A DNA stretch of 64,000 nucleotides from Pseudopedobacter sp037968815 (lineage in GTDB: Bacteria > Bacteroidota > Bacteroidia > Sphingobacteriales > Sphingobacteriaceae), in assembly GCA_037968815.1 (NCBI GenBank), contig JBBKWF010000011.1:1-64000 (forward strand), given 5' to 3'. Below are positions 51,143 to 59,873 of this stretch, in pieces. The translations under genes were made by a program, and so were the position numbers. The number at the start of each line of letters is the position of its first letter. The first letter of the stretch is position 1. Under the pieces are notes generated by a model that was given only the letters and a program-made list of their open reading frames with translations, searched no databases and had not been told where the DNA came from.

Positions 51143-52900
51143 ATGACATTAAAAACTATCCCTAAACGTAGACGCTGGTTAATCATATCAGTCATATTTC
51201 TTGCCTTTCTCTTTAATTATTTTGACAAGCAAATTGTGTCAATACTTAAACCTGTTTTAAAAAGTCATTTTGGGTTTAATAACTCTGGCTATGCGGTAAT
51301 CGTGAACATTTTAACCATTTTTTATGCACTGATGTATTCACTATCGGGTTGGATAGTAGATAAATTTGAGGCAGGGAAAGCTATGTTTACCAGAATAATA
51401 GACTGGTCTTTAGCATGTTTAGGAGACAGTCTTTCAAGAACACTCGGACAATTTACGTTCTCTAGGGCTATGCTCGTATTAGGTTCGATATTTTTTGTCT
51501 CGTTTGCTAATGCACAGTCAGCTAACAAAACCAATATCGTCTTTATTTTTGCGGATGATTTGGGTTATATGGACACCGGTTACAACGGAAGTGATTATTA
51601 TGAAACGCCCAATATTGATATGTTTGCGAAAGAGAATCTTGTTTTTCCAAACGCATATTCTAGCGCTGCAAACTGTGCGCCTAGCAGAGGAGCGCTTATA
51701 TCAGGACAATATAGCCCACGAACAGGAATTTATGCTGTAAATAGCACCAACAGAGGACCAGTTAGTGAGATGCGATTGATGCCTGTTCCTAACACAAATT
51801 ATATTTCACCGAAAAACTATACCGTAGCTATGGCCCTAAAAAACGCAGGTTACAATACAGGTATTTTTGGAAAGTGGCATATTGGTAATACATCCGGTGC
51901 AAATGACCCGGGTAGTATGGGCTTTGATGTTGTTATGGATAATGATGGCAAAAAAAAACAGAGTGTTGTAAAAGATCCGAAAGCTATGTTTGAAATTGCA
52001 GACTCTGCAATCAACTTTATTAAGGCAAGTAAAAATAAGCCGTTTTTTGCGTACATATCTCACCATGCAGTTCATAGTAATCATCAGGCTAGGGAAGAGA
52101 CGTTGAAAAAATTTAAAGCAAAAGCAAAAGGTAAGTATCACAAAAAGGCACTCTTTGCTGCTTGTATATATGATTTCGATGCTACAGTTGGAAAGGTACT
52201 TGCGTATTTGAAGGAAACCGGGTTAGACAAAAACACATTAGTTGTGTTCTCATCAGATAATGGTGGTGGCAATGCATCTATACAAGAACCGCTCCGTGGA
52301 AATAAGGGTTCGTATTATGAAGGAGGTGTACGTGTTCCTTTTATCGTTCGCTGGCCCGGTAAAACAAGAGCAGGAGTAAATAACACTCCAATAATAAATC
52401 TAGATTTATATCCAACCTTTGCCACATTGGCTGGAGCAAAGATACCTTCGAATAAGGTTTTAGATGGTGAAAATTTGCTTCCCGTTTTCAGTGGACAAAA
52501 CACTACAACGGTACGTGACAAAATTTTTTGGCACTTTCCCGGATACCTTAATAACCCGGTTACTAGAGGAAGAGACACTATATTCCGCACTCGACCGGTA
52601 ACAACTATGCGTAAAGGAGATTTTAAAATACTGCTATACCATGAAGAATGGGTGTTGGATGGTGGCTTTTCGAAACGAGCGACCAATAATTCTATTGAGT
52701 TGTACAACTTAAAAACTGATCTTGGTGAACATAATAATATTGTAGCATCGAACCCTCAAAAACGGGATGAACTGCTTAAAGATTTGTTAGAATGGATGGA
52801 TACTACTCACGCTAAAATGGCTACCGTGAGAACTCCAAAGCAGGAAGCCATGAAAAATCTTCCGCAAAAAAAGAAGAAAAAGAATGAGGATGATGATTAA
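51143..52900 (+). CDS. In-frame fusion of a truncated MFS transporter and a sulfatase
   Basis: 585 residues in one frame. Residues 1-109 match the start of an MFS sugar-acid transporter: RRRWLIISVIFLAFLFNYFDKQ, a second helix, DKFEAGKAM, then WSLACLGDSLSRTLGQFTFSRA. At Met110 a signal-like LVLGSIFFVSFANAQ leads into a type I sulfatase: NIVFIFADDLGY (metal Asp pair), the formylglycine motif C178-A-P-S-R182, GKWHIG and SDNGGG. Translation from ATG 51470 could yield a free sulfatase. The transporter part has at most three helices and cannot transport. Confidence 0.85.
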   Translation: MTLKTIPKRRRWLIISVIFLAFLFNYFDKQIVSILKPVLKSHFGFNNSGYAVIVNILTIFYALMYSLSGWIVDKFEAGKAMFTRIIDWSLACLGDSLSRTLGQFTFSRAMLVLGSIFFVSFANAQSANKTNIVFIFADDLGYMDTGYNGSDYYETPNIDMFAKENLVFPNAYSSAANCAPSRGALISGQYSPRTGIYAVNSTNRGPVSEMRLMPVPNTNYISPKNYTVAMALKNAGYNTGIFGKWHIGNTSGANDPGSMGFDVVMDNDGKKKQSVVKDPKAMFEIADSAINFIKASKNKPFFAYISHHAVHSNHQAREETLKKFKAKAKGKYHKKALFAACIYDFDATVGKVLAYLKETGLDKNTLVVFSSDNGGGNASIQEPLRGNKGSYYEGGVRVPFIVRWPGKTRAGVNNTPIINLDLYPTFATLAGAKIPSNKVLDGENLLPVFSGQNTTTVRDKIFWHFPGYLNNPVTRGRDTIFRTRPVTTMRKGDFKILLYHEEWVLDGGFSKRATNNSIELYNLKTDLGEHNNIVASNPQKRDELLKDLLEWMDTTHAKMATVRTPKQEAMKNLPQKKKKKNEDDD

Positions 52901-52925
52901 GTCTAACCTAACCCCTCGTTGTAAT

Positions 52926-53248
52926 GGAACAGGAAAATGGCACAATGGAATTGAATCCTACGTAAAAAATCTTAAAGGTGGTGATGAGATAATGTTTGGT
53001 GGGATGACTGTTTCCAAATGGAAAATACCATCAAATCATTTTAATAAAGCCTACATGCCGTCTGACCCTAAAAATAAAGACTTATCCAGAGTTGCAAACC
53101 ATGTTTACAAATGAAACACAGTGCAGAAATATTTGCAGATGCTACGGTTAGTTTTCTTGGTTCTGAGATAACTAAGAAGCCATTTTTTCTTTACGTTGCA
53201 AAACTACGCTCAGAAAGATCGCTTTGCAAGTTCACAGAAACAACTTAA
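52926..53248 (+). pseudogene. Sulfatase remnant with frameshift
   Basis: A frame beginning within the previous stop region gives GTGKWHNGIESYVKNLKGG, DEIMFGGM and an RVANHVYK end with a TGA at 53112. A +2 shifted frame from 53111 continues with KHSAEIFADATVSFLGS and KKPFFLYVA before a stop at 53246. GKWHNG and the FADATV-FL stretch are mid-sulfatase features, so this is an internal piece of a lost sulfatase lacking both its catalytic Cys end and its C-terminus. Confidence 0.72.
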
Positions 53249-53310
53249 AAATCATAGTAAAACAAAAATGACAACAGCATTTCTTGAAAAACATTTTAGA
53301 AAATAACAAT

Positions 53311-54807
53311 ATGAAAACAACAATTAGCTTTAACCAACTACTAATTCTTTTTGCGCTTTTAACAGCTAGTGCAATTTTCACCTCATACAAGTCGTCCGCT
53401 CAAACTAAACCTAACATCGTTTTTATTATGGGTGATGATATGGGTTACAACAGTATAGGTCCTTTTGGTCAGAAATTAATTAAAACGCCCAATTTGGATA
53501 AGCTGGCCCAAAACGGAATGAAGATGACAAATTTTTATGCAAACCATATTTGTTCGCCAAGCCGTGGAAGTTTCTTTACTGGCTTACACACCGGCCATGC
53601 GTTAATTAGAGGTAATTATGAACTAGGGGGATATAAAGATGACGACGAATATGGACAAATGCCTTTAGCCCCGAATATGCAGACACTTGGTACCGAATTA
53701 CAAAAAGCTGGATATACAACTGCTGTGATGGGCAAATGGGGAATGGGTGGACCAGGTTCAATAGGTGTACCTACTAAGCAGGGTGTAGATGAGTTTTTTG
53801 GATATTTATGCCAAAAACAGGCTCAAAATTATTACCCTACACATCTTTGGAAAAACGAAGATTTATTTCCACTTAATAATGAGTATTTTTATATCCATCA
53901 AAAAATGCCTGCTGGAAAAGACATTAACGATCCGGCATCCTATCTTCCGTATAAAGGAAATGAATACTCTGAAGAAACTATTCAAAAGCAGGCATTAGAT
54001 TTTATCAATAATCAAAAGCCCAACAAACCATTCTTTTTAGAACTGGCCTACACCTTGCCACACATGGCATTACAAGTGCCTGATAAATATATGGAACAGT
54101 ATAAAGGAAAATTTGATGATAAACCTTATTTAGGAGAGAAAGCTTACGTTCCGAACCAATATCCACGAGCTACTTATGCTGCAATGATTTCTATGCTTGA
54201 TGACTATGTAGGCCAAGTAATGGAAGCATTAAAGAAAAAAGGGCTTGATAAAAATACTTTAGTTGTTTTTACCGCTGATAATGGCGCCGCTACAGTTGGA
54301 GGTTGCGATCCAGATTATTTTAACTCTAGTGGCGTACTTCGCGGTCGTAAAGGCAGTATCTATGAGGGTGGAATTAAAGTGCCATTTATAGCACATTGGC
54401 CAGGAGTAATAAAGCCTGGAACATCGTCCAACCATCTTTCCGCAATATGGGATTTAATGCCTACTTTTTTAGACTTTGCAGGTACCAAGGAAGTTAAAGG
54501 TATTGATGGAATATCATTTCTCCCTACTTTAATGCAACAAAAGCAAACCCCACATAAATATTTATACTGGGAGCGACATCATAGAAAAGGGCAACAGGAA
54601 GTGGTGAGGTTTGGCGATTGGAAAGCAATTAAAAACGTTTCGAAAAATACAATTTCGTTGTACAATTTGGCAACTGATCCTTCAGAAAAAAAAGACGTTG
54701 CAGCTGGAAACCCAGAACAAATAAAGACAGCTATAGAATATTATAAAACACGAAGAACAGCAACATTAGTTGAATGGAACTATGGAGTGCCTGCTGTAGG
54801 CAGATAA
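53311..54807 (+). CDS. Sulfatase (arylsulfatase-like), exported
   Basis: A 498-residue type I sulfatase. Signal peptide to about residue 30 (SSA-QTK). Metal-binding NIVFIMGDDMGYNSIG, the formylglycine site C81-S-P-S-R85 followed by GSFFTGLHTGHA, GKWGMGG, FTADNGAA (metal Asp/Asn) and the C-terminal LYNLATDPSEKKD. Cys-type, so it needs formylglycine-generating enzyme. The ATG at 53311 is used; a TTG nine codons upstream is the alternative. Substrate likely a sulfated polysaccharide. Confidence 0.92.
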   Translation: MKTTISFNQLLILFALLTASAIFTSYKSSAQTKPNIVFIMGDDMGYNSIGPFGQKLIKTPNLDKLAQNGMKMTNFYANHICSPSRGSFFTGLHTGHALIRGNYELGGYKDDDEYGQMPLAPNMQTLGTELQKAGYTTAVMGKWGMGGPGSIGVPTKQGVDEFFGYLCQKQAQNYYPTHLWKNEDLFPLNNEYFYIHQKMPAGKDINDPASYLPYKGNEYSEETIQKQALDFINNQKPNKPFFLELAYTLPHMALQVPDKYMEQYKGKFDDKPYLGEKAYVPNQYPRATYAAMISMLDDYVGQVMEALKKKGLDKNTLVVFTADNGAATVGGCDPDYFNSSGVLRGRKGSIYEGGIKVPFIAHWPGVIKPGTSSNHLSAIWDLMPTFLDFAGTKEVKGIDGISFLPTLMQQKQTPHKYLYWERHHRKGQQEVVRFGDWKAIKNVSKNTISLYNLATDPSEKKDVAAGNPEQIKTAIEYYKTRRTATLVEWNYGVPAVGR

Positions 54808-55042
54808 GAAAAAACACTATCAGTCATTTATATACCGAATAGAACTATCTTATTAACTGACATAATGTTTAAAAAATCATAAACTCTGCTCTAAGGTCTA
54901 ATGTGATTTATGCTATTTCATCAAAAAAGAATCACCTAAACTGCTATGGCGTTAAAAGTGAAAAATCAGGTACCTAGAGTAATAGGAAGTAAAACAACTT
55001 AATTATTAAATAACCAAAGGTTAAAACTTTATAAAACTAAAA

Positions 55043-56614
55043 ATGAAAAGATCTATTTTAATTAACTTCTCGTTATTACTATTTGTAATTTCTACGGGAT
55101 GTTTTTCGACACGAAAAACAGACGATGTAGCTAAGCAATCAGCAGAAAAACCCAATATAGTTTACATATTTGCTGATGATATCACTTATAAAGCTATTCA
55201 TGCGACGGGGAACCTTGAAATAAAGACTCCTAATTTGGACAAATTGGTTCGTAATGGAACAAGCTTTACGCACAGCTATAATATGGGAGGATGGACGGGA
55301 GCAGTCTGTATTGCCAGCCGGGCAATGCTTATGACAGGCAAGTCGGTATGGCACACCCGCAAAATTAACCAAGAGGAACTTGCAGAGAAAGGTGAAATGT
55401 GGAGTCAACTTATGAGTAAGGGAGGCTATGAAACATATATGTCAGGAAAATGGCATGGCATAGATATCCCCGCTAAAGACTTGTTCGATCATGTTTCCAA
55501 TGTTCGTATGGGAAATCCAATAAATGATTATACTGGTAATAAAAAGAAACTCGTAAGTGGAATAAAAGATTTAGAAAAAAAGAATGGTTTAGATTTGAAT
55601 GGAATTACACCAATTGGTTATAATGATATAATGCCTTTTGGCTTCAACAGACCGTTAAGTCCACAAGATACACTATGGCAACCTTGGGATAAAAGCCTAG
55701 GAGGTTACTGGGAAGGTGGTAAACACTGGAGTGAGGTACTCGGTGATGACGCACTTACTTTTATCGACTCTGCTAAGAACCGGAATAAACCATTTTTTAT
55801 GTATCTAGCTTTTAACGCTGGCCATTATCTCCGCCAATATCCAAAAGAATATGGTGATATGTACCCTCTTGATCGTATTTCATTGCCTAAAACTTATTTG
55901 CCAGTTTACCCTTTTAGAGGAGATAAAATTGATCAATATTTAGGGCAGGCAGATGTGAGTATTGCTCCTTTTCCCCGCACAGAATATGCTATGAAAGTTC
56001 ACCTTCGTGATTACTACGCGATTATTACCCATATGGATAATGAAATAGGTAGGATAGTTGATGCAGTTAAAAAATCAGGAAAGGCTGACAATACATATAT
56101 TATCTTCACCGCAGATCATGGGGTAGCCGTTGGTGATCATGGTTTGGTGGGTAAACAGAACATGTATGAACATTCTTTACGTGTACCATTTTTTATAGTA
56201 GGTCCAAAGGTCCCTAAAAACAAAAAAATAGATGCGGACATTTATCTTCAGGATATTATGCCTACAACACTTGAGATTGCTGGTGTACAAAAGCCAGCTG
56301 GTATTGAATATAACAGCTTGATGCCTTTTTTAAAAGGTGAAAGAAAGGAATCATTTTACCCTTCAATTTATGGAGCATTTATGAAACATCACCGGGCTAT
56401 TCGTACAGATGGTTTTAAATTAATTATTTATCCGCAAATTAAGGTAATGAGACTTTATGATCTAAATAAGGATCCTTTAGAATTGAATGATCTTGCAAAC
56501 ATTGCTAGTTACGCAGAAAAGAAATCAATGCTTTTCAAAAAGCTTTTGAAATTACAGAAGGATATGGATGACCCAATGGATCTAACCAAATTCTTTCCTG
56601 ACTTTAAAAGTTAA
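55043..56614 (+). CDS. Sulfatase with CxAxR active site, lipoprotein
   Basis: A 523-residue sulfatase. The signal peptide ends at Cys20 (ISTGC), so it is probably lipid-anchored. NIVYIFADDITYKAIHATG binds the metal. The active-site motif is VC89-I-A-S-R93-AMLMTG, with Ala in place of the usual Pro, a variant known in some sulfatase subfamilies. GKWHGID, FTADHGVAVGDHG and LYDLNKDPLELNDLAN follow. Next to three CxPxR sulfatases it suggests a different substrate. Confidence 0.9.
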   Translation: MKRSILINFSLLLFVISTGCFSTRKTDDVAKQSAEKPNIVYIFADDITYKAIHATGNLEIKTPNLDKLVRNGTSFTHSYNMGGWTGAVCIASRAMLMTGKSVWHTRKINQEELAEKGEMWSQLMSKGGYETYMSGKWHGIDIPAKDLFDHVSNVRMGNPINDYTGNKKKLVSGIKDLEKKNGLDLNGITPIGYNDIMPFGFNRPLSPQDTLWQPWDKSLGGYWEGGKHWSEVLGDDALTFIDSAKNRNKPFFMYLAFNAGHYLRQYPKEYGDMYPLDRISLPKTYLPVYPFRGDKIDQYLGQADVSIAPFPRTEYAMKVHLRDYYAIITHMDNEIGRIVDAVKKSGKADNTYIIFTADHGVAVGDHGLVGKQNMYEHSLRVPFFIVGPKVPKNKKIDADIYLQDIMPTTLEIAGVQKPAGIEYNSLMPFLKGERKESFYPSIYGAFMKHHRAIRTDGFKLIIYPQIKVMRLYDLNKDPLELNDLANIASYAEKKSMLFKKLLKLQKDMDDPMDLTKFFPDFKS

Positions 56615-56780
56615 GATTAAGATTCAATAACTCAAAAAGTACAGTTAAATATAAAACTCGTTCGATATATTGATAATCTAAAAAATAAGGCTTTATTCTC
56701 CCATAGATATTTATAATGAGGAAGTGCTGAGTTAAGTAATTAGGATACTATACAACACGAAGCACTATGGACAGCCTAAT

Positions 56781-56814
56781 AAAATACCTCGGAGCAGAGC
56801 TACCGAGGTATTTT
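56781..56814 (+). terminator. Terminator hairpin with GCAGAGC loop region
   Basis: AAAATACCTCGG (56781-56792) and CCGAGGTATTTT (56803-56814) form a perfect 12-bp stem round AGCAGAGCTA, followed by a T run. It ends the transcript of the 55043 sulfatase. The core AGC-AGA-GCT recurs in two nearby hairpins. Confidence 0.8.
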
Positions 56815-56816
56815 TC

Positions 56817-56840
56817 ATTCGGTGCAGAGCATCGGGGAAT
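56817..56840. repeat. Second GCAGAGC palindrome
   Basis: ATTCGGTGC-AGA-GCATCGGGGAAT folds as GGTGC/GCATC round an AGA triloop, with ATTC/GAAT-like outer pairs. It begins three bases after the previous hairpin. Confidence 0.6.
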
Positions 56841-56876
56841 CAAACTCCTAATTTCATTAAAAACAGATAAGAAAAA

Positions 56877-59168
56877 ATGAAAAAGCTAACGCTATTACTA
56901 TTTGGATTGGTTTTATTTAATTATGTATTTGCACAGCATGATCCACAACAGCCTTTCAAAGGAGTAGTTGGAAAGACACTGGCAGATACTAAACAGTCCT
57001 GGCCAGAAAAAATTAAAGCACCAAAGGGGGCTCCAAATGTTATTTGGATCTTACTAGACGATGTCGGTTTTGGCGCTTCTAGCTCTTTTGGAGGTTTAAT
57101 AGAAACCCCAACATTTGATTACTTGTCAAATAATGGATTGCGCTATACAGATTTTCATAACGCGGCAATATGTGGACCAACACGGGCTGCGCTACTAACT
57201 GGTCGCAATCATCATATGGTAAATATGGGTCATCACCCCGCTTGGGCTATCGGGACACCTGGTTATAACAGCGATATACCGTTTGAAACCGCAATGATTT
57301 CTGAGGTGATGCGTGAAAATGGTTATAATACTTTTGCTATAGGAAAATGGCATTCCACTATTCCAAAGCAATTAACACCGGTAGGTCCTTTTAATCGTTG
57401 GCCAACAGGGCGTGGTTTTGACCACTTTTATGGATTTACAGCCGGCGCAACCGACCAATGGCATCCGTTATTGGTTGATGGAATTACCCAGGTAAGCCTT
57501 GAGCCTAACACAACACATGTTAACGAACTTATTACAACTAAAGCCATAAATTATATTGCTAATCAGGTTTCAGCAGATCCCGATAAGCCCTTTTTCATGT
57601 ATTATGCTCCTGGTGCAACCCATGCACCGGCACAAGTAGCTAAAGAATGGATCGAAAAATACAAAGGCAAATTCGATAACGGTTGGGATTTTTATCGTGA
57701 TGAAGTATTTAGAAGGCAACAGGCGTTGGGTCTTATTCCGAAAGGAACGAAATTACCACCACGACAAACAGGCATAACAGCCTGGGAAGCTCTTTCCGCA
57801 GATCAAAAAAAGGTATTTGCTCGTTTTATGGAGGTTTACGCCGGCTATCTATCTTATACCGATCAACAAATCGGCAGAATGGTTGATTACTTAAAGCAAG
57901 TTGGAAAGTTTGATAATACCGCAATATTTGTAATGATTGGCGATAATGGTGCAACTAAAGAAGGAAGCTATTTTGGCCGGGCTGGCACAAGAAACGGATA
58001 TAATGCAGGAAATGATGAAGGCGAAGGCATAGATTATCTGTTAAAATGGTATGACAAGCTTGGAACAGAGGAAACCTATCCAACAATCCCTTTGGGCTGG
58101 GCTCAGGCAATGAACGTTCCTTTCAAATATTGGAAGAGCGATGCCAATGGAGAGGGTGGAAGTCATGCGCCACTCATTGTTCATTATCCAAAAGGGATAA
58201 AGGAAAAAGGAGGAATTAGAACGCAGTACAGCCATGTAATTGATTTACTGCCGACCACGCTTGAGCTAACCAAAACAAAATATCCAGAAATAATAAACGG
58301 ATATAAACAATGGCCAGTGCAGGGTGTAAGTTTTGCAGGGTCACTTAATAATGCAAACGAAGTTTCGAAACATACTGTTCAGTACTATGAAATTCATGGA
58401 GGGCGAGCAATTTATAAAGATGGATGGAAAGCGGCGGCTTATCACCCAAAAGTATATAGACCAAAAGATAGTAAAGGTGAGGATACGAGAGACATTAATT
58501 TTAGAGCACCGCTTGATTTTGACGAAGATAAATGGGAGCTTTTTAATTTAAAAACTGATTGGACAGAAACAACTGACCTCGCTACAAAGTACCCAGAAAA
58601 ACTTAAGGAATTAAAGATTTTATTTGATAAGGAAGCGGTAAAGAACAAGGTTTATCCTTTAAAAGATTTCCATACCGGTATCCCAGAAACACCCGTTAAA
58701 CCAAAGGTTGTTTTGTATGGAGAAAGTACTTCGAGATTTATTGTTGAAATAGGAAAAGTTCCGATTACTTTTAGTGCTGATATTCAGGTTATGGATGATA
58801 AAACCGAAGGGATAATTTTCACGAATGGAGATTTGTTTGGAGGAGCCGCACTATACATGAAGAATGGTGAAGTAATTTATACCGTAAATAAGTCAATGAA
58901 AGAGCTTACCTTGAAAAGTAAATTAGGTAAGGGAAAACACGAAATAAAGGTTGCGTATGAAAAAGGTAGAATTATGCTTGCAATCGATGGAAAAGAAGTC
59001 GCATCGAAGACTGTAAAATCGTCCAAAAGCTGGTTGGGCAATTCTGCATCTAAAGATGGAATTTCTATTTCCAGAAGTATGAATTCTCCAATTTGTAAAG
59101 ATTATAAAGGAACCTTTGATTTTACAGGAAAGGTTTATAAGTTAACTATTGAACAAAATGCAAATTAA
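56877..59168 (+). CDS. Long arylsulfatase (AtsA-like), exported
   Basis: A 763-residue type I sulfatase with a signal peptide (1-19, ending VFA). NVIWILLDDVGFGASSSFGG binds the metal, the formylglycine site is C99-G-P-T-R103 followed by AALLTGRNHH, then GKWHST, IGDNGATKEG and LFNLKTDWTETTDLA. A beta-rich C-terminal domain (about 630-760) follows, including GESTSRFIVEIGKVP and GKHEIKVAYEKGRIMLAIDGKEV. Length and the MVNMGHHP segment fit the long S1_4-type subfamily that acts on aryl or carbohydrate sulfates. Confidence 0.93.
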   Translation: MKKLTLLLFGLVLFNYVFAQHDPQQPFKGVVGKTLADTKQSWPEKIKAPKGAPNVIWILLDDVGFGASSSFGGLIETPTFDYLSNNGLRYTDFHNAAICGPTRAALLTGRNHHMVNMGHHPAWAIGTPGYNSDIPFETAMISEVMRENGYNTFAIGKWHSTIPKQLTPVGPFNRWPTGRGFDHFYGFTAGATDQWHPLLVDGITQVSLEPNTTHVNELITTKAINYIANQVSADPDKPFFMYYAPGATHAPAQVAKEWIEKYKGKFDNGWDFYRDEVFRRQQALGLIPKGTKLPPRQTGITAWEALSADQKKVFARFMEVYAGYLSYTDQQIGRMVDYLKQVGKFDNTAIFVMIGDNGATKEGSYFGRAGTRNGYNAGNDEGEGIDYLLKWYDKLGTEETYPTIPLGWAQAMNVPFKYWKSDANGEGGSHAPLIVHYPKGIKEKGGIRTQYSHVIDLLPTTLELTKTKYPEIINGYKQWPVQGVSFAGSLNNANEVSKHTVQYYEIHGGRAIYKDGWKAAAYHPKVYRPKDSKGEDTRDINFRAPLDFDEDKWELFNLKTDWTETTDLATKYPEKLKELKILFDKEAVKNKVYPLKDFHTGIPETPVKPKVVLYGESTSRFIVEIGKVPITFSADIQVMDDKTEGIIFTNGDLFGGAALYMKNGEVIYTVNKSMKELTLKSKLGKGKHEIKVAYEKGRIMLAIDGKEVASKTVKSSKSWLGNSASKDGISISRSMNSPICKDYKGTFDFTGKVYKLTIEQNAN

Positions 59169-59205
59169 TAGAATTGGTTAATGATTTAGCTTCGATAAAC
59201 TCGTA

Positions 59206-59506
59206 ATGATGATGTTAAGATCCAATTTGATTAAACCCATTAATAATAAATATTCCCGAAGCAGAGCTAACGGGATATTATCTGAAGTTGAGCAACAGCT
59301 AGGTGGAGTAAGCTTTGTTCCACTTTTAAAAGGGATTAATAATGTAGATCCAAACCAGAAGTTTACATGGCATTATCCCAATAAGTGGAAAGCAAAATTA
59401 CTACCTACAATTGATTATATGAGTGCCATATGTCAGGGTGATTGAAAATTGGTTTATGATATGAAAACTCAAAAGATCGAACTCTATAATCTTAGAACAG
59501 ATTTTG
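59206..59506 (+). pseudogene. C-terminal sulfatase remnant with in-frame stop
   Basis: From about 59300 the translation LGGVSFVPLLKGINN, then FTWHYPNKWKA and SAICQGD matches the C-terminal part of a sulfatase. A TGA at the place of the expected Trp (QGD-stop-KLVYDM) interrupts it, after which the frame continues KTQKIELYNLRTDF to 59506. At that point it is joined to the purU copy. The N-terminal sulfatase domain is missing. A GCAGAGC palindrome (59251-59277) lies inside the segment. Confidence 0.75.
59251..59277. repeat. Third GCAGAGC palindrome, inside the sulfatase remnant
   Basis: TATTCCCG and CGGGATA pair with one bulge round an AAGC-AGA-GCTAA centre. The centre matches those of the hairpins at 56781 and 56817, while the outer stem differs. 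Confidence 0.6.
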
Positions 59507-59683
59507 ACGAAGGGCCAATCATCTCACAAAAAACCACTCCCGTAAACCACAGTTTAAGTCTGAAAGATTTGGTAAAAGCAGGTAGAGAAAACGAAACCTC
59601 TCCCCTAGCGCAAAAGCGATGCAACTAGTTTTTGAAGACCGTGTATTTGTTTATGCAAAACAAATACACGGTCTTTGAGTAAA
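59507..59683 (+). pseudogene. Diverged partial copy of the 3' end of purU
   Basis: GACGAAGGGCCAATC onward follows the purU sequence of 50147-50320 closely, down to the terminal CTTTGAGTAA. The translation DEGPIISQKTTPVNHSLSLK differs from purU at a few residues. Two inserted bases near 59610 (GCGC for GC) shift the frame and give an early stop. The last 40 bases have been rewritten into a perfect hairpin. Only the last 57 codons are present and fused to a sulfatase tail, so it is non-functional. Confidence 0.85.
59635..59675 (+). terminator. Perfect 18-bp hairpin at the end of the purU copy
   Basis: AAGACCGTGTATTTGTTT (59635-59652) and AAACAAATACACGGTCTT (59658-59675) are exact complements with a 5-base loop. 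The corresponding stretch in the real purU gene is only partly palindromic. It may act as a terminator, though no long T run follows. Confidence 0.6.
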
Positions 59684-59873
59684 CGAGCTTTAGTGTTAAG
59701 TTGGTTTTTGCGAGGTTGTTTTTCTTTCTTAAACATCTATGGCAATTTTTTAATAAGTTTCAATATATTTATAATCTGTAAAAAAAAGTTTTATTGCTAC
59801 AGGCCAGCTAGTGTATGGTATATTGGAGAAGTTTTATTTTATATTTATATAAGTTGATTTCAATTAGAAATAA

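Noticed and set aside
51836..52141. 101-residue minus-strand frame opposite the sulfatase
   Set aside because: Cys- and Phe-rich antisense shadow of a well-supported sulfatase domain.
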